A stretch of 64,000 nucleotides of DNA from Cephalotus follicularis. Its lineage: Eukaryota > Streptophyta > Magnoliopsida > Oxalidales > Cephalotaceae. The stretch spans positions 145,153 to 209,152 of the forward strand of contig BDDD01001452.1 of the NCBI GenBank assembly GCA_001972305.1. Reading direction: 5' to 3'. The translations under genes were made by a program, and so were the position numbers. Below the pieces are notes generated by a model. The model was given only the letters and a program-made list of their open reading frames with translations. It had not been told where the DNA came from and ran no database searches. Shown here one piece after another: positions 34,398 to 45,167 of the stretch. Numbering within the stretch: the first letter of the stretch is position 1; each line of letters begins with the position of its first letter.

Positions 34398-36629
34398 TTT
34401 TAGATGTAGTGACCCGACAAATCATTGGATGAGCTGTCACATTATATCTTTTCTTGTAAATAAACAATCTTATTCTCTTTATATATGACATGTGCTTAAT
34501 TAGTTACGACAATATCACTTGTGTTTTATCACTTAATTGAAATAGTTTATTATTTACCTGCTTACGCTTGTGATGCCCTGACATAAGGTTGGATGCCTAG
34601 CATAGAGGTTGTGAGATTGGTTACCTTATTCCTTATGTAGAATTAGTTCCAAGTCATAGGTTCACTTTGTGGGCATTAGTGAACCAGATAGACTTACGCG
34701 TATGTTGCCTGCTCATGGAATTATATGATGGATTCTCTCATTACCATATGTGTTAGACACTAGGACAAATACGGGGTGCGCGCTAGGAGCGTGTACACTG
34801 AACTGGACCCGCGTATGAGACTATTTGGATAGTCACTATTCTCGTGTAAGTAGTGACTCCTACTTGTTGTGGTTGTGTATAAGTGTTGATCACTTAGCGA
34901 GTTCTTAAACTCGTCTAACCCTTAGAGCAACTGCTCTATATTGTATGGAGACAGTTATGCTTTGATCTCCACCTAACCTAGTCTTTGCGCAGGGCTGACA
35001 ATTGGGTCGTCTTTGGGTATGATCGAATCTATACGAATATAAGCGAATGCGCAACATGGGATTGTCACACCTGAGCGAAGGTGATCGGCTTTATTATGAT
35101 CTGATTGTACTTTGGACTTATGAAATCCTTGGTCAAGGTTGAGACAGACTGGAAATTAGATTTCCGGAGAGTTTACCAAAAGTCCTAGTGATGATCAGAT
35201 ATTTTAGGCATTGAAGTATTATCTAGGGTTGATACATATCCTTACCCTAGACCTCAATCGAGGCCAAGTATGATAAGGGATTATAGTACACGTGAATCGA
35301 TGACTTAGAAAGTCTTGTGTTGTGGTGGTGTGTAATAAATTATGGGAAAATTAATTAGATTAATTTTTCTATATGGATAATATTAGATATTATTCCGAGA
35401 GCATTTAAATTGGTCCGAGACCATTTAGAATGGCTAAACTGGACCCCATGGGTATTTCGGTAATTTATGAACGCCTCCGATTTTAACCAGGATTTTGAAG
35501 GGTCCTTGCCCAATAATGATTAGTTCTTTAATATGTTGGACATATTAAGTCTTTGTGTTAAATATCGGTTAAGTGGATCCTATATTTTATCGAAACATAT
35601 TTGTTTGATCTTACTTAATCAATATTCGAAAGGTACATGAAATCACTGAAGAGTTGGACTCTATATGCTTCACCTGCCAGTCAAAGCGTCGACGCCTTCA
35701 AGGAAAGCGTCGACGCATTACATTGGATAAAGCGTCGACGCCTTCTGGGAAGCGTCGACGCTTAATGCTTATATACGCGTCGATAACTTTTAGAAAGGCG
35801 TCGACGTTTACTGCCATGTAATGTATAAGCGTCGACGTTGTTGTTGAAAGCGTCGATGCTGCGTCGACGCTTTGAGCGGATCATGCAACCTGTGCACGAA
35901 CTCACTTCGTGGGCACATTTTCTCTCTCATCTCCAGCAGCTTCCTCACGTCCATGCACGTTATGGAAACGTGGGGATCATGGCTACAGACTCCCTAAAAT
36001 TGAGGACCATGATCCCATGTTTATAGGAGAGTGGGAGAGTGGATAGGTTGGCTGGTGAATGCATTTTTATGTAGATTTCTAGTTTTGTTAATCAGAGTTC
36101 TTTTTCTGGGAATAAGAGCAAGACACCTCTCTGCAAATAGTGAGTTTGATATTCTGAGATAAACACCAAGCAAGTGCTTATCTAGGGTGGATTGTTTTTT
36201 ATTGTATTTATCAAACTCAATTTTCCTTTTATAAGCTTTGAGAGAGAGAGATAGAGGGTACAAAGAAACTGTTTTGTTTCTTGCTGGTGTTGTGCATCTG
36301 CTGGATTAGGGACTTTGGGAAGCTTATAGAGGAAGTCGACCCAAGCGTGTACCGGCAAAGAAAGTAGGAGCCATCACTGTTGGTATATCCCCTTGTCTCC
36401 CTCTTTTGCTATGCCTTATTGACATGCTTGTGTGTCACCATTGCTTGTCTTTGGTGACACTAATTCAATCATTTTTGATGATGTGGTGATCATTGTGGCT
36501 TATGGACTTGCCATAATGGACTGTTTTTTAGTTTTATTGGATGTTCTTCCGCTGGATATATGTCTTTGTTCTACAGTTTTTCACCATTTGCCCTTTATGA
36601 CTCTGGAAATGGTTAATCCGTTTCCATCA
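34398..36629 (+). repeat. 3' LTR of the copia element
   Basis: 2232 bp, a direct repeat of 26326-28561 from the TAGATGTAGTGACCC start to the CCGTTTCCATCA end. The first base pair is changed (TT instead of TG). The GTCGAC cluster differs from the 5' copy by an 11-bp tandem duplication. Confidence 0.93.
35683..35873. repeat. AAGCGTCGAC cluster in 3' copia LTR
   Basis: About nine copies in 191 bp. GCGTCGATGCT (35850-35860) is followed directly by GCGTCGACGCT (35861-35871), where the 5' LTR has a single GCGTCGACGCT. Confidence 0.92.
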
Positions 36630-37651
36630 CAACCCTCAACAAACCACAATTAAGCATCACATATGCAAGGGTTAGGCTCATCCTCAACCATAATATCAAT
36701 ATGTATCTATCTATGGGCTCAGCCCTCAGAGAAAATCACAAATAATACATACACATGGATATAAACAAAATATAATCAATTCAATGTAAAATGTGTAATG
36801 CTGATGACGATGATGTTGAGTGGCAGACTGATATGGATGCCCTCATGGTCGAACCTCAAAATGGAATACTGGACTCACTACTGTACAACAAGGCTAACAG
36901 GTCTTCCCGCTAGTATCCGAAAAGTAGAGAAGGAGAGAGGGATCAGTCTCACTGACTGGTGAGTAGAACAAATAGCCATAATATTATTTGAAAACTCTTT
37001 AATCTCAAAAGTGAATATATAAGCATAAAAATCTACATCAAAACCAATAGCTCAACAACAAGAGTTCCATATGGAAACTAAAACTATTGAATCTTTACTT
37101 AAGGTAGAAAATCAGTAGGATATCCCTTAGGATCTAAAACGAACACATTTAAAAACATGTCTTATTAAGATAACGAGAGATCCTCTATGCTCTTTAGTAA
37201 AAACAATTTATAATCAGCAGGGACTCCTTAAAATCCAATCTTCTTACAAATCATTGAAATCAGGAGGAGTTATTAGCAACATAAGTTTAATATATATATG
37301 TGACCTAATATAACAGTAAGTACTGGAGCACCGAGTGCTAAACAGGATCGCTATAAGGTAATAAGGTACCACATGAGATAACAGGACTACATGATATCGT
37401 CATATCAGGTGTAAACTGGATCATACACGTGTAGATGTGAGGCTCCAAAGGTCTGGCCCTTAAAGGGCAAAGTATAGCTGTCAATTCCACAAAATGTCAC
37501 ACTATATACATAAACAATGAAGAACTATTAAAAAAAGAAAACTTTTCCGTAAACAAGACAAATTCAAAGCTTAACTATTTAAATCATTTTATGCATATCC
37601 AAAATAAGTCTCGATTTCACAATAGATAAAAATGTTACTTATATGTATAGG

Positions 37652-38159
37652 TAGGGGTGTGCAAAATTACCCCAAAACCGAAAAACCGAACCAAACGACA
37701 CCGAATTCTTTTTTCGGGTACGGGTATTAGGGACGTGGAGTGCTGTTAAATCTATAAATGCGGTTCGGGTGCGGTTTATAAAATCTTAAATTTTCGGGTA
37801 TGCAGATATCCGAATACCCGCAATTTTGTTATGGTTTGGGCCATAAATAAGTGTAATACTAATGTGTTTGTAATCTTTGTCAATTTAATTGGTGTAATTG
37901 GTGATCATTTGTTGAATAATTGGATTATTTGAGTAGTATTTAATGTAATTAGATAAAGTATTAAGTATTAGATTTTTAGTTTTAAAATTTTAATTAAAAG
38001 TGTATTTACCCGCAATGCCCAACAACCGCATTGTAGTTTGGGACGGGTACCCGAACTTCAAGTACGGTTCGAGTGCGGGTTAAATAATTTTCTCCCAAAA
38101 AACCGCAAAACCGAACCGCAAAAAATTACTGTTCCGTAATATCAACAGGAACACCCCTA
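37652..38159. mobile_element. hAT-type MITE, 508 bp
   Basis: Terminal sequences are TAGGGGTGTGC and AACACCCCTA, inverted repeats typical of plant hAT MITEs. Subterminal CCGAACC / GGTTCGG-type motifs are inverted at the two ends. Flanks TGTATAGG (37644-37651) and TGTATAAG (38160-38167) are an 8-bp target duplication with one mismatch, the hAT length. There is no coding capacity, so it needs a transposase from elsewhere. Confidence 0.9.
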
Positions 38160-39280
38160 TGTATAAGAACAAGGATATAAAAGATTTACAGAATTATCAT
38201 AGCTAAAGTCCCATTCATAGTAAAAATTGAGAAATGTAGCTATCTCAGGTCATCGCCTCCAAGGTCGACCTAATACGTGGGATTCTCGTCTATTAAACAT
38301 AAGCAATTATATCATCAAGATTCTCAACTAGACTTAATAACTCAATTCATGATGCAAATGAATGAAATGATATGCATTCATGCTAAAAGTGGCCGACTTT
38401 GGCCCAAAACGTCAATTATCAAGATAAGTTCGTTATTTCAAGTTTCAAAACTCATAATTTGCTTTCACAAGTCTCATATAATATAATTATCAAGTTGAAA
38501 TCAATAAATCCAAATAATGTGAAATTTGTCAAAAGTCGTTAAAACCAGCTAAAAATCCGTTAACTTACAAATTTAGAGTTTAAAACTTCAAAACAGTCAA
38601 TAACTCATTCAAAACACATTTTGTTCATTGAAAATTTATTTTTATCTAGCGGGCATTTGATATTTTCAGTTTCTCAGTCCATTAGGCCGCAAATTTGCTA
38701 AGTTAGCCAGTTCGATCGTTTTTCGTCGTAAAAACAAACGAATCTCATAAATCACAATGATAGGGCCTAAGGTTAACAAAATATGACTAATTAGCTTCAC
38801 GGAGATCTCGTATCCCAATTTTAACTTGCTTATTTAAATAACTCGTAACGATAACAGAAAAACTTAAAACTCATCTTAGAAACAAACGCAAACCAAATTA
38901 GTAGTTCGAGCTTTCAATTATCAATCTAATTAGTAATCGAAATGAGAAAGAGCATTTACCCTCGATGATACGTGGTATCACTTGCTTCTGTAACTTGGAG
39001 AAGCTACCGGAGCTCGTCGTGGAGTTGCTCGCGGTTGGTGGAAGGGGTTGTCGGGCTGGTGACCGCGAAATTGGAGCTGAAGAATTGAGCTGCTTACCGA
39101 GACTTCCTGGTGAGAGAAAGACCGTGAATTTGGGAAGGAGCTGCCGTGATTTGAAATGGAAGAAGGAGATGAAGGCTGTCTTGTGCGGTGGAGGTGCTGT
39201 GATTTTTTATGAAGTAAAAGAGAGCCAGAGTTGCTGGTTGATGCGTTAAATAGGCGTTGATTGTTGGTTTTTGATCATGG

Positions 39281-40073
39281 TTGTCAGGATCGCGATCCGG
39301 ATTGTAGGATCGTACGATCCTACGATCCTAGATCATTCAAACGATCCGGATCGCATACTGAATCGTAAATACAGTAGGATCGTTGTGGGATCGGTGGGAT
39401 CGGGTGGGATCGTGTAGGATCGGGTGGGATCGTTGTAGGATCGGCTAGGATCGTAACCAAGTTACAAAATATGAAATTGGGTTATTTGGGCTGGTTATTT
39501 TTATCTGTTGGGCCTTAAATACTTAAATGAAAATTTTCATTTCTTAATTTAGGTTCTACCATGGATTTTGAGCTTCAGGATGTGGAGATTCATGAAGTTG
39601 ATGATAATGCTACCAATGTGCCATTTAATCATTCAAGATATGTAGATCTAGATATGGATGATTTTGGTATGGGTGATAAAGAGGATAATGATGAAGAATA
39701 TGCTGATGATGATATTGATGATGATGTCAATGAACATAATATTGTTGGGGATGATTTGGATGAGTACACTGGCTCTCGCGAAATTAGTGATGAATGATAA
39801 TTGGTGGTGATGTTTGGCAACTAAGCATTGATGTTGTGATAATTATATTTAACATGATGTATTAGTAATTTATAAACTTTTTGTAGACATATATTTGGTA
39901 TCAAGTATTTGAACTTTTTATGTGGTGTTTAGTTAAAATGGTTTGTTATGAAGTTGATTGAGTTTTAGTTGTTTCTTTTTGTTATTTTTTTATGTTTAAT
40001 TTGTGTTCTTATATGTTTGATTGCACTATTGAGAGGTTTTTTTATCCGATTGGTAGGATCTTACGATCCCCGA
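39281..40073. mobile_element. DNA-transposon remnant with GGATCG palindromic ends (hAT-like?)
   Basis: The left end (39286-39460) is packed with GGATCG and CGATCC: TCAGGATCGCGATCC, AGGATCGTACGATCC, then seven or more GGGATCG/AGGATCG units. The right side (about 40055-40070) has TAGGATCTTACGATCCCC in reverse sense. Inverted subterminal repeats of this kind suggest a cut-and-paste element. The right terminus is lost at the Tat-A LTR. Family is uncertain: hAT is a guess from the acidic ORF inside. Confidence 0.5.
39561..39797 (+). CDS. Acidic 78-aa ORF in DNA-transposon remnant
   Basis: Starts at ATG 39561 (CTACCATGG context) and ends TGA. The protein is strongly acidic (DKEDNDEEYADDDIDDDVNE). 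Such acidic tails are common at the C-terminus of plant hAT-type transposases, so this may be the last exon of one, but no catalytic or dimerisation motif is present. An upstream TTTAG (about 39547-39551) before GTTCTACC could be a splice acceptor. Function not assignable. Confidence 0.35.
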   Translation: MDFELQDVEIHEVDDNATNVPFNHSRYVDLDMDDFGMGDKEDNDEEYADDDIDDDVNEHNIVGDDLDEYTGSREISDE

Positions 40074-40432
40074 TTCTTTTGAATGCTAAAATGGCTGACC
40101 TTTGTATTGACTGTGAAACTGGTATTTATAGACTTCCCAGTGACTGATGAGCGTCCCATCAGGAGTTGGTGCCCCCTAAGGGAAATGCATCAGAAGTCCT
40201 GGCATTTTCCCTAATTTCCTCCAGATTTGGTGGTTGTGGCGGCATACCAGTACATGGATTAGATGGTTGTGGAGGCATGCCAATGTGTAGGTTAGGAGGC
40301 TGTGTCAGTGTGCCAGTCTCTTTTCTCACTTTGATGTGATGGCAGGCCACGTGCCTAGGCCCTGGAGCGACATCTGTCTTTTTTTCCTTGAGCACGTGTC
40401 CTTATGCTTAAAAAAGGATTTTTCCCATATCA
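40074..40432 (-). repeat. 3' LTR of Tat-A, outer end truncated
   Basis: Direct repeat of 54729-55064, sharing the TTCTTTTGAATGCTAAAATGG start and the GGATTTTTCCCATATCA end. The missing part corresponds to 54521-54728. It abuts the DNA-transposon remnant at 40073. Confidence 0.9.
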
Positions 40433-40446
40433 TAAGCCCCCCTGGT
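40433..40446 (-). other. Polypurine tract of Tat-A
   Basis: Plus strand TAAGCCCCCCTGG, so the minus strand is a G-rich tract next to the LTR start TGATATGGG. Same layout as Tat-B at 18499. Confidence 0.8.
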
Positions 40447-40514
40447 CCTTCTTCTCTTGCATTGGCAAAGGAGGAGGAGCAGAGTTGAGAGCAGGAGCCA
40501 GAGCAGTACTCCGA

Positions 40515-40738
40515 GGAAGGACCCCTCCTAGACTGACCAGGGGAAAAGGAGAGGCATGCTTGAGGACCCCTCCTGGGCTAACCAGGGGAAGAGGAGAGGC
40601 AGACTTGAGGACCCCTCCTGGGCTGAAGAGGGGAAGAGGAGAGGCAAACTTGAGGACACCTCTTGGGCTGAAGAGGAGAGGCAGGCCTGAGGACCCCTCC
40701 TGGGTTGACCAGGGGAAGAGGGGAGGCAGGCTCGTGGG
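40515..40738. repeat. 45-bp tandem repeat near Tat-A 3' LTR
   Basis: Five units of about 45 bp, one shortened to about 38, share the core AGGACCCCTCCTGGGCTGA and GGAGAGGCA. Because 45 is a multiple of three, long ORFs run through it on both strands, and these are artefacts of the repeat. Confidence 0.9.
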
Positions 40739-41193
40739 GCCTCAAGAGGGACTTTACCCTTTGTTAGACGAGCTTGGCCCAATCATTATGCGGGCCCACC
40801 CTTATAACCCATGCCAGCTGTTGATAAGATGTGGCACGACAGATGTCGTTTCACGATGTGTCCCCTCAATTAATACCCATCATTACACCATAAATTACGA
40901 AATTTACACGCCTGACGCTTCGATGCTCGCGCATGACCTTTCGTTTGTCGCTCCTGATTTGACAGGAGGATCTCCACCATTGAATGTAACTGGGATCTAC
41001 GGTCTAGATCCGTCCCTAGGGTCTTTAAATACCCCTTCTCCCTTTGGGGATCCTCTTTACATTTTCACAAACCCTAAAAGCACCGAACTCTTGAATTCTC
41101 TGCACTTCCAACCTTCAGCTTCGTCTTCTTCTTCGCTCAAGAACACAGGTGAACCTAGTTTTCATCTACCAGTTACTTGTCAAAGCTTCCCCC
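40739..41193 (+). promoter_or_regulatory. Candidate promoter and leader for the Tat-A antisense ORF
   Basis: TTTAAATACC (about 41023-41032) is a plausible plant TATA box, about 165 bp before the candidate ATG at 41194. A CT-rich leader follows (TTCTCCCTTT, TTCGTCTTCTTCTTCGCTC). This would drive transcription antisense to gag-pol. The assignment rests on position and composition only. Confidence 0.4.
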
Positions 41194-42530
41194 ATGTCCA
41201 CTTCGTCTTCCTCTCTCTCAGACAACCCCATGGCCAGAACGAAGCAGACCAAGAGATTTGTCAGGTGCCCAGAAGAGGTAGCCCGAGCGTCCACAGGGGT
41301 CACTGTCGCTGTTCGTCCCCTCAACATGGAGGTGGAAATGGATGCCTCCGCCGCTGGGAACCCCAACGTTGAGGCTACAGGGGCCGGGGTTCAAGTTTTT
41401 CTGGCCGATTTTGACGAGACCACCATGCGCCTACACAAACAGGCGCAATTGGTTAAGGAGTACTCTATTCCTGGTGGCCTAGATTTGGAGATCCCAACTG
41501 ACCCCAAGTCAGTCATGGTGAACCAACCCGGGCACTTTGTTGTGTTCCAAGATGCTTCAGAGCATGGGTTAAGACTTCCACTGCCGTCGTTCGCCGTTAC
41601 CGTCCTCGGGCATTACCGGATCCATCGGTCAATGCTGCAAGCTCAGTCCTAGGGGTTCATCATCGGATTCCTTGTGCGCTATCTTCAAATGGACGCAGTG
41701 CCCACCATTGGGTTGTTCAAGGAATTCCACACTGTGGCTCCCTCCCTAAAGAAATGCGGCTTTCACTTTAAGTCGCGCGTGAGTCGCCCCAAGCTGTTGG
41801 CGGAGAACACCAAGACGGTCAAGCGCTGGAGAGAGAAGTATTTCTTCATCAAGAACCTCCCCGGCTTCACCCCCTATCCTTGGACAGACACACTGGACAC
41901 CGGGCTCCTGAACCAGAGGTCTTTCTGACTAGGGAAGAGACCTCGAACCTGAGGAGGCTCTCGGCCCTTGCACCCGAGGATATACTGAAGGTGGTGTCCG
42001 AGGATCGCCTGCGGCGGCATGGGCTTAGCATGTCCATAGGGCGTAGAGCCAGGCTAGAGCTGGAGGCAGAGGAGGTGCCAACATGGATCCGGAGAGAGAG
42101 GGACCAGGGCGGCCATGGTGGAGTTGCTTCCTCAACGGCCACACAAGGAGAGAGTCGTACTAAGCCTTCTCTGGGGATACCTTTTTAAGTTTGTATCTAA
42201 CTTTTTGATGTTTCTAACTGCTTCTTCATTTGTCTGTGCAGAGATGGCACGCCAAGATTCAGCCATGGACCTGATTAGGGCTGACAGTGAACAGGCCCGC
42301 GTTGCCGACCCCGGGGTGCAGAGGAGGGATGCTGAGAAAAGGCAGAGGGCCTTGGAGAAGTTGCTGAAGGCGGCAGAGAGGAGGGCAGCCAGGCAGGCTG
42401 AGGTGAGGGCCATGCTTGATGAGCTACCCTAGGTCATATCCGAGGAGGCTAGTGATGCGGAGGCCAGGGAGGCGAGGGCTGAGGCGGCCAGGGAGGCCAG
42501 GGCTGTGGCGGCCAGGGCTGCGAAGGCCAG

Positions 42531-43270
42531 TGTAACGCTCGGGGTTTTCGTTAAGGTGTAATATTGCATTTCTAATGTAATTTTACACGTGGAATTAATG
42601 AGAATTGTGTGTTTCCCCTTTGGAGTGTTGAAAGTTGCAACAAAAAGTGTGTTGGTGTGTTTTTGTACAGGGGTAGACGACTGCCACATGGAGGCAGCCG
42701 ACTGGACTCCCCTGGTGAAGGCGGCAGCCAGCTGCTGTGAGGAAGCAGCCGGCTAGTGGGAGTGTCGACAGAAACAGTCGACTGCCAAGTCATGGCAGCC
42801 GACTGCCAGGCGCTAGACAGCCCACGTGCTGTCAGCCTTAAAGTGATAAAAGTGGGAGTTTTGGTTTATTTGGGCATAAGGCAGAAGAGGGGCCGGGTTT
42901 TCCCCATAAAAACACAAGCTTTCCTTCTCCAATCTCCATCTTTCTCAGTGGATTCCAGAGTGTTTGGGAGTAGAGAAAATGGAGTGAGTGTGTGTGTGCT
43001 GTGGAGATACGGAGCTTGGTGTTGAACCGTGGACTTGGAGGTCGGACCAGGGGAGGAACCGGACCAGGGGAGGCTGCTGGACGGATTTGGGAGTGCAAGG
43101 ACCTCGGATCCGGGACTTAAAGAGGTGGATTGCAACTCCTAACTTGGAGTTCTAAGGTAGGGGAAAGCTATAATTATATGGAAAGTTTTAAATTTATGGT
43201 AATTTGCATAAGCCGGATTTATATGTTAATTGCCACCACTTTATATGTTGTTGTGAAACGGGGTGTGACA
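42531..43270 (+). repeat. 5' LTR of the gag-only element, internally deleted
   Basis: 740 bp. It starts TGTAACGCTCGGGG and ends ACGGGGTGTGACA. Relative to the 3' LTR it lacks about 1.09 kb: GCTATAATT joins directly to ATATGGAAAG (near 43172), which in the 3' LTR are at about 45532 and 46623. TATA-like CCCCATAAAAACAC lies near 42903-42915. Confidence 0.93.
42673..42809. repeat. CAGTCGACTG / CAGCCGACTG cluster in 5' LTR of gag-only element
   Basis: About six copies in 137 bp (GTAGACGACTGCC, GGCAGCCGACTGG, GCAGCCGGCT, AACAGTCGACTGCC, GGCAGCCGACTGCC). They lie upstream of the TATA-like element, so in U3. Confidence 0.85.
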
Positions 43271-43274
43271 ACAG

Positions 43275-43286
43275 TGGTATCAGAGC
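43275..43286 (+). other. Primer-binding site of the gag-only element
   Basis: TGGTATCAGAGC, a perfect match to the initiator-Met tRNA PBS, four bases after the LTR end. Confidence 0.95.
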
Positions 43287-43387
43287 ATATATCCATTTAT
43301 ATGCTTAGCTTGGATAAGTTCCTTGGAAATTAACGAATTGTTTCCTTGAGATGACTACTAATGACATCTTTTCCATATAGGAACAAA

Positions 43388-44599
43388 ATGGACGGTCGGA
43401 GAAGACGTGGAAGGCGTGGGCTTGTTAATGAGAATGTTCCCGAGGGAATGAATGTTGGAGTAGACCCTATGGATGATGTTCCTCAAGGGGCTGCTAATGT
43501 GAATGTGCCGGGGGCGGCGCCCGGAGTGAGAGATCCATTGGATCGCATCGCTTATTTCTTTCAGCAGCAGATGGCTGCCTATCAGTAACAGATGGCTGCT
43601 AATGCAGTGAATATGGAGGAGATGCGGTGACTGTACACCCAAGCTCAGCCTCAGTACATGGCTCCTGTTCATGGTGCATGTGATGGCAGTGATCTGTTTG
43701 GGAGGGACCTTGAGAGGTTCATGAGGCAGTGTCCACCCAGTTTCAGAGGAGAGTTGGATGGTACCATTGCTGAGAGGTGGTTGCAGGATCTAGAAAAGAT
43801 CTTTGATGTGATGAACTGTACGGATAGCCAGAAACTAAAGTTTGCTGCGTACTGTTTATGGGGTGAGGCCATCCACTGGTGGGAGATGGTCAAGGCAAAG
43901 TGGGAGTCAACTCTACTCGGTTGTACTTGGGAGGGGTTCCGGAAGGAGTTCCTCGATGCTTATGTGCCTCGACTTGAGCAAGAACGAAGGGAGACAGAGC
44001 TCCTGGAACTACGCCAAGGAGAAATGACTGTGGCGGAGTATACAGCAAGGTTTATGAAGCTAGCCAGGCATTCCCCCTATCTGGTAGCTGACGATCGTAA
44101 AAAGATACGGAGGTTTTTGAAAGGTCTGTGATCGGATCTTTGGTCAAGGATCAGGGCTATGGAACTGGGGACTTTTGTGGAGGTCGCTCAGAAGGTAAGG
44201 TTGTTAGAGAGCATCTCAAACGAAGACCGTGCTGAAAGGGCTCGTAAGCAGCGGAGCCAACAAGGCCCTACTCAGTTCAGGCCAGCGTCATCACAATGGC
44301 AAGGCAGTGATTCTCCGCCCAGATCATCTGAGAACCGATCTCAGCAGACTGCCCCCCCAGGAACTCCTAGTCAGGGGAGTAATGTAAGGTATGGGGTTTG
44401 TTTCCACTGTGGTCGTACCGGTCATCAGGTGAAAGATTGTTGGGTAAAGAAAGGGCTGTGTTTGAAATGTGGAGCATCTGGTCATTTGGTGAGTGATTGT
44501 CCAGAGATTTCAATGGCAGCACCCACAAGGTCTGCGGGTGATGGTGACGCTACAGCTGGGCCTTCGCAGCGAAGGGACACCGGCAAGGGCATCATGTGA
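43388..44599 (+). pseudogene. gag: gag of the gag-only element
   Basis: Starts at ATG 43388 (MDGRRRRGRRG). Retrotrans_gag-type capsid: ERFMRQCPPSFRGELDG, AERWLQDLEKIFDVMN, IHWWEMVKAKWES and ELLELRQGEMTVAEY. Two intact CCHC knuckles, CFHCGRTGHQVKDC and CLKCGASGHLVSDC. Three in-frame stops break the frame: TAA 43586-43588 (in a Gln-rich stretch), TGA 43628-43630, and TGA 44129-44131 where Arg is expected. The frame then closes at TGA 44597-44599 after DTGKGIM. Closely related to element 1 gag, which has the same order but lost the knuckle histidines. No pol follows. Confidence 0.92.
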
Positions 44600-44888
44600 G
44601 GTAAAAGTCCTTACTTTTGTTTTAAGCATGAGTTTGTCTTCTTTTGCTTTTGTAAGTGACTTGTTGTTACCAATCGGAGTTGTTCTGGGTTTACGAACCG
44701 TCTGAGTTGTAAGTAAACTGTTTGGGAGGACCAACTCCTTGTAAGGGTTGTAAGTGGAAATGAACCATACACGGTTGTGGGCCGTGAACAGACGGGGGAT
44801 CGTGAAAGAGAAAATGCGAAAGTGTTGTTCTCACTTGCCCTGGTGTTGTTTTAATTTCGTGGACGAAATTCCTTGAAGGAGGGGTGGA
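44600..44888 (+). other. Noncoding stretch and polypurine tract of the gag-only element
   Basis: About 275 bp without an ORF, then GAAGGAGGGGTGGA up to the 3' LTR start at 44889. The last part (TTTTAATTTCGTGGACGAAATTCC) is inverted-repeat-like and resembles the same position in element 1 (TTTTAATTTTGAGGATGAAATT). Confidence 0.75.
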
Positions 44889-45031
44889 TGTAACGCCCGG
44901 GGTTTTCGTTGAGGTGTAATATTGCATTTCTAATGTAATTTTACACGTGGAATTAATGAGAATTGTGTTTTTCCCCTATGGAGTGTTGAAAGTTGCAAGA
45001 AAAAGTGTGTTGGTGTGTTTTTGTACAGGGG

Positions 45032-45167
45032 GCAGTCGATTTCCACAGGGAGGCAGCCGACTGGACTCCCCTGGTGAAGGTGGCAGCCAGCTGCTGTGAG
45101 GAAGCAGCCGGCTGGTGGGAGTGTCGACAGAAACAGTCGACTACCAAGTCATAGCAGCCGACTGCCA
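45032..45167. repeat. CAGTCGACTG cluster A, 3' LTR of gag-only element
   Basis: Same cluster as 42673-42809 with point differences (GGCAGTCGAT, GGCAGCCGACTGG, AACAGTCGACTACC, AGCAGCCGACTGCC). Confidence 0.85.

Larger units (their letters stand above)
26326..36629 (+). mobile_element. Ty1/copia element with 2.2-kb LTRs, complete structure, dead coding
   Basis: Order: LTR (26326-28561), PBS, a long leader, gag, protease, integrase, RT, RNase H, polypurine tract, LTR (34398-36629). Integrase before RT defines Ty1/copia. The flanks CAGCC (26321-26325) and CAACC (36630-36634) fit a 5-bp duplication with one later substitution. LTR ends are TGTTAGATG (TTTTAGATG in the right copy) and TTTCCATCA. 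The first 200 bp of the two LTRs differ at about a dozen positions by eye, mostly transitions, so the insertion is not recent. It lies inside LTR-C copy 2. The lineage within copia is not assigned. Confidence 0.93.
26032..39280 (-). repeat. LTR-C copy 2, split by copia element and hAT MITE
   Basis: Pieces 26032-26325, 36630-37651 and 38160-about 39280 together parallel LTR-C copy 1. It starts TGTCACCCACGTCCC (copy 1: TGTCACTCTCGTCCC). Shared blocks include TCCGTTTATCGGA, CAAACCACAATTAA, CAACCATA, and the AAAGGTCTGGCCC and AAAGGGCAAA blocks near 37450. The right end is unclear because a DNA-transposon remnant follows. No PBS adjoins the left end, so it is a solo or 3' LTR. A plus-strand ORF at 38965-39249 has no recognisable domain and lies in the leader region on the minus sense. 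Confidence 0.65.

Noticed and set aside
38965..39249. 94-aa ORF in LTR-C copy 2
   Set aside because: No domain, and not conserved in LTR-C copy 1 at the matching place (about 16300-16500).
40404..41372. 322-aa plus-strand ORF
   Set aside because: Much of its length is carried by the 45-bp repeat and its frame differs from the conserved antisense ORF beginning at 41194.
43275..43286. Possible tRNA gene hits (TGGTATCAGAGC at 28563, 43275 and complement at 10833)
   Set aside because: Only the 12-base primer-binding complement is present. No tRNA fold surrounds it.
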